This document shows positions 63,670-64,000 of a stretch of DNA of 64,000 nucleotides, in pieces. Both the position numbers and the translations under genes were made by a program. How positions within the stretch are numbered: the first letter of the stretch is position 1; each line of letters starts with the position of its first letter. Where the stretch lies: NCBI GenBank assembly GCA_900142905.1, contig FSRV01000001.1, positions 2,666,001 through 2,730,000 of the forward strand, in the 5' to 3' direction. Source of the DNA: Burkholderia sp. GAS332 (GTDB lineage: Bacteria > Pseudomonadota > Gammaproteobacteria > Burkholderiales > Burkholderiaceae). The notes under the pieces were generated by a model that searched no databases, was not told the origin of the DNA, and was given only the letters and a program-made list of their open reading frames with translations.

Positions 63670-64000
63670 TCACATCGCGACCCACACCTGCCCGTCTTCC
63701 ACCCGCGCGGTGAACGCGCTGACGGAATACGCCGGTGTTTCGAGACACTCGCCGGTGCGCAGATCGAAGTGATGCTTGTAGATCGGGGAAGCGACGACAA
63801 GGCGCTCGCCGAGACTGCCAATCAGCCCGCGCGAGAGCACGGCGGCTTGCGAACCCGGATCGTAGTTTTCGATCGCATACACGGCGGTGTCCTCGTCGCC
63901 GTTGTTCACATGAAATATCGCGACCTGTTCGCCGTTGACCAGCGCACAAACCCCCGTGTTGGGGACGATGTCGTCGAGCGAGCAAATCGGCGTCCAGGCA
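63670..64000 (-). CDS. nirD: Nitrite reductase small subunit NirD (C-terminal part)
   Basis: The 3' end of a gene running off the right edge; about 109 codons are visible. Rieske-like nitrite reductase small-subunit pattern: ICSLDDIVPNTGVCALV near the N-terminus, AIENYDPGSQAAVLSRGL, SPIYKHHFDLRTGECLE. NirD pairs with NirB to reduce nitrite to ammonium with NADH. Its gene, 12 bases before the fusion enzyme on the same strand, marks a nirBD-nasA operon; nirB is probably just beyond the window. Confidence 0.9.
   Translation of the reverse strand, partial: AWTPICSLDDIVPNTGVCALVNGEQVAIFHVNNGDEDTAVYAIENYDPGSQAAVLSRGLIGSLGERLVVASPIYKHHFDLRTGECLETPAYSVSAFTARVEDGQVWVAM

Overview
The window looks like chromosomal DNA of a Burkholderia-type betaproteobacterium, most likely Paraburkholderia or a close relative. 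The evidence is high GC, three OmpC-like trimeric porins ending in Phe, a FabV enoyl-ACP reductase, a nitrate reductase fused to a CysJ-like flavoprotein, and a dense mix of small catabolic clusters, each with its own LysR, AraC or GntR regulator. I see no rRNA, tRNA, CRISPR array, prophage or origin.

Layout. 1-3510 (minus) is a probable aromatic operon: intradiol ring-cleavage dioxygenase, SDR, beta-keto acid cleavage enzyme, gamma-carbonic-anhydrase-like protein and the start of a cupin. 3997-13153 (minus) is a complete MdtABC-type RND pump with its own outer-membrane channel, closed by an intrinsic terminator. Divergent from it is an AhpD-like/azoreductase pair. 14756-18229 holds a small lipoprotein, a porin and an MFS carrier. 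18499-21033 is a bifunctional penicillin-binding protein. 21205-23505 is a repeat-rich stretch with two copies of an intergenic repeat family, one split by an intact-ended IS4-family element with a 10-bp target duplication. fabV follows, then small unknown genes (NlpC/P60-like, secreted, Rap1a/Tai-like) and a GST.

27478-34433 is a polyamine block: acetylpolyamine amidohydrolase, N-carbamoylputrescine amidase, an AraC regulator, a PuuA-like gamma-glutamylputrescine synthetase, an aminotransferase and a GntR regulator. Two identical palindromes lie between the AraC gene and puuA. A LysR gene, tam, a small unknown gene and a second porin follow. 38256-46236 is an amine block: APC permease, AraC regulator, copper amine oxidase, a membrane protein carrying a 33-bp in-frame minisatellite, and an aldehyde dehydrogenase. 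A matching pair of 21-bp-spaced direct repeats precedes the permease and the oxidase, each reading toward its gene, which suggests both are targets of the AraC protein.

46378-54662 has a LysR gene, then a minus-strand operon (aldehyde dehydrogenase, MFS, enolase-superfamily enzyme, GMC oxidoreductase) for a hydroxylated carbon source, with a divergent porin. 54793-57789 holds an SRPBCC/ArsR pair, a zinc-free MDR oxidoreductase and a LysR regulator. 57852-64000 (minus) is assimilatory nitrate metabolism: end of nirD, the nitrate reductase-flavoprotein fusion, and a NarK-type transporter.

The observations most worth following are the paired AraC-type operators, the 33-bp coding minisatellite, the co-oriented intergenic repeat family and its IS insertion, the twin palindromes at puuA, and the fusion nitrate reductase with its duplicated CysJ-like linker motif.
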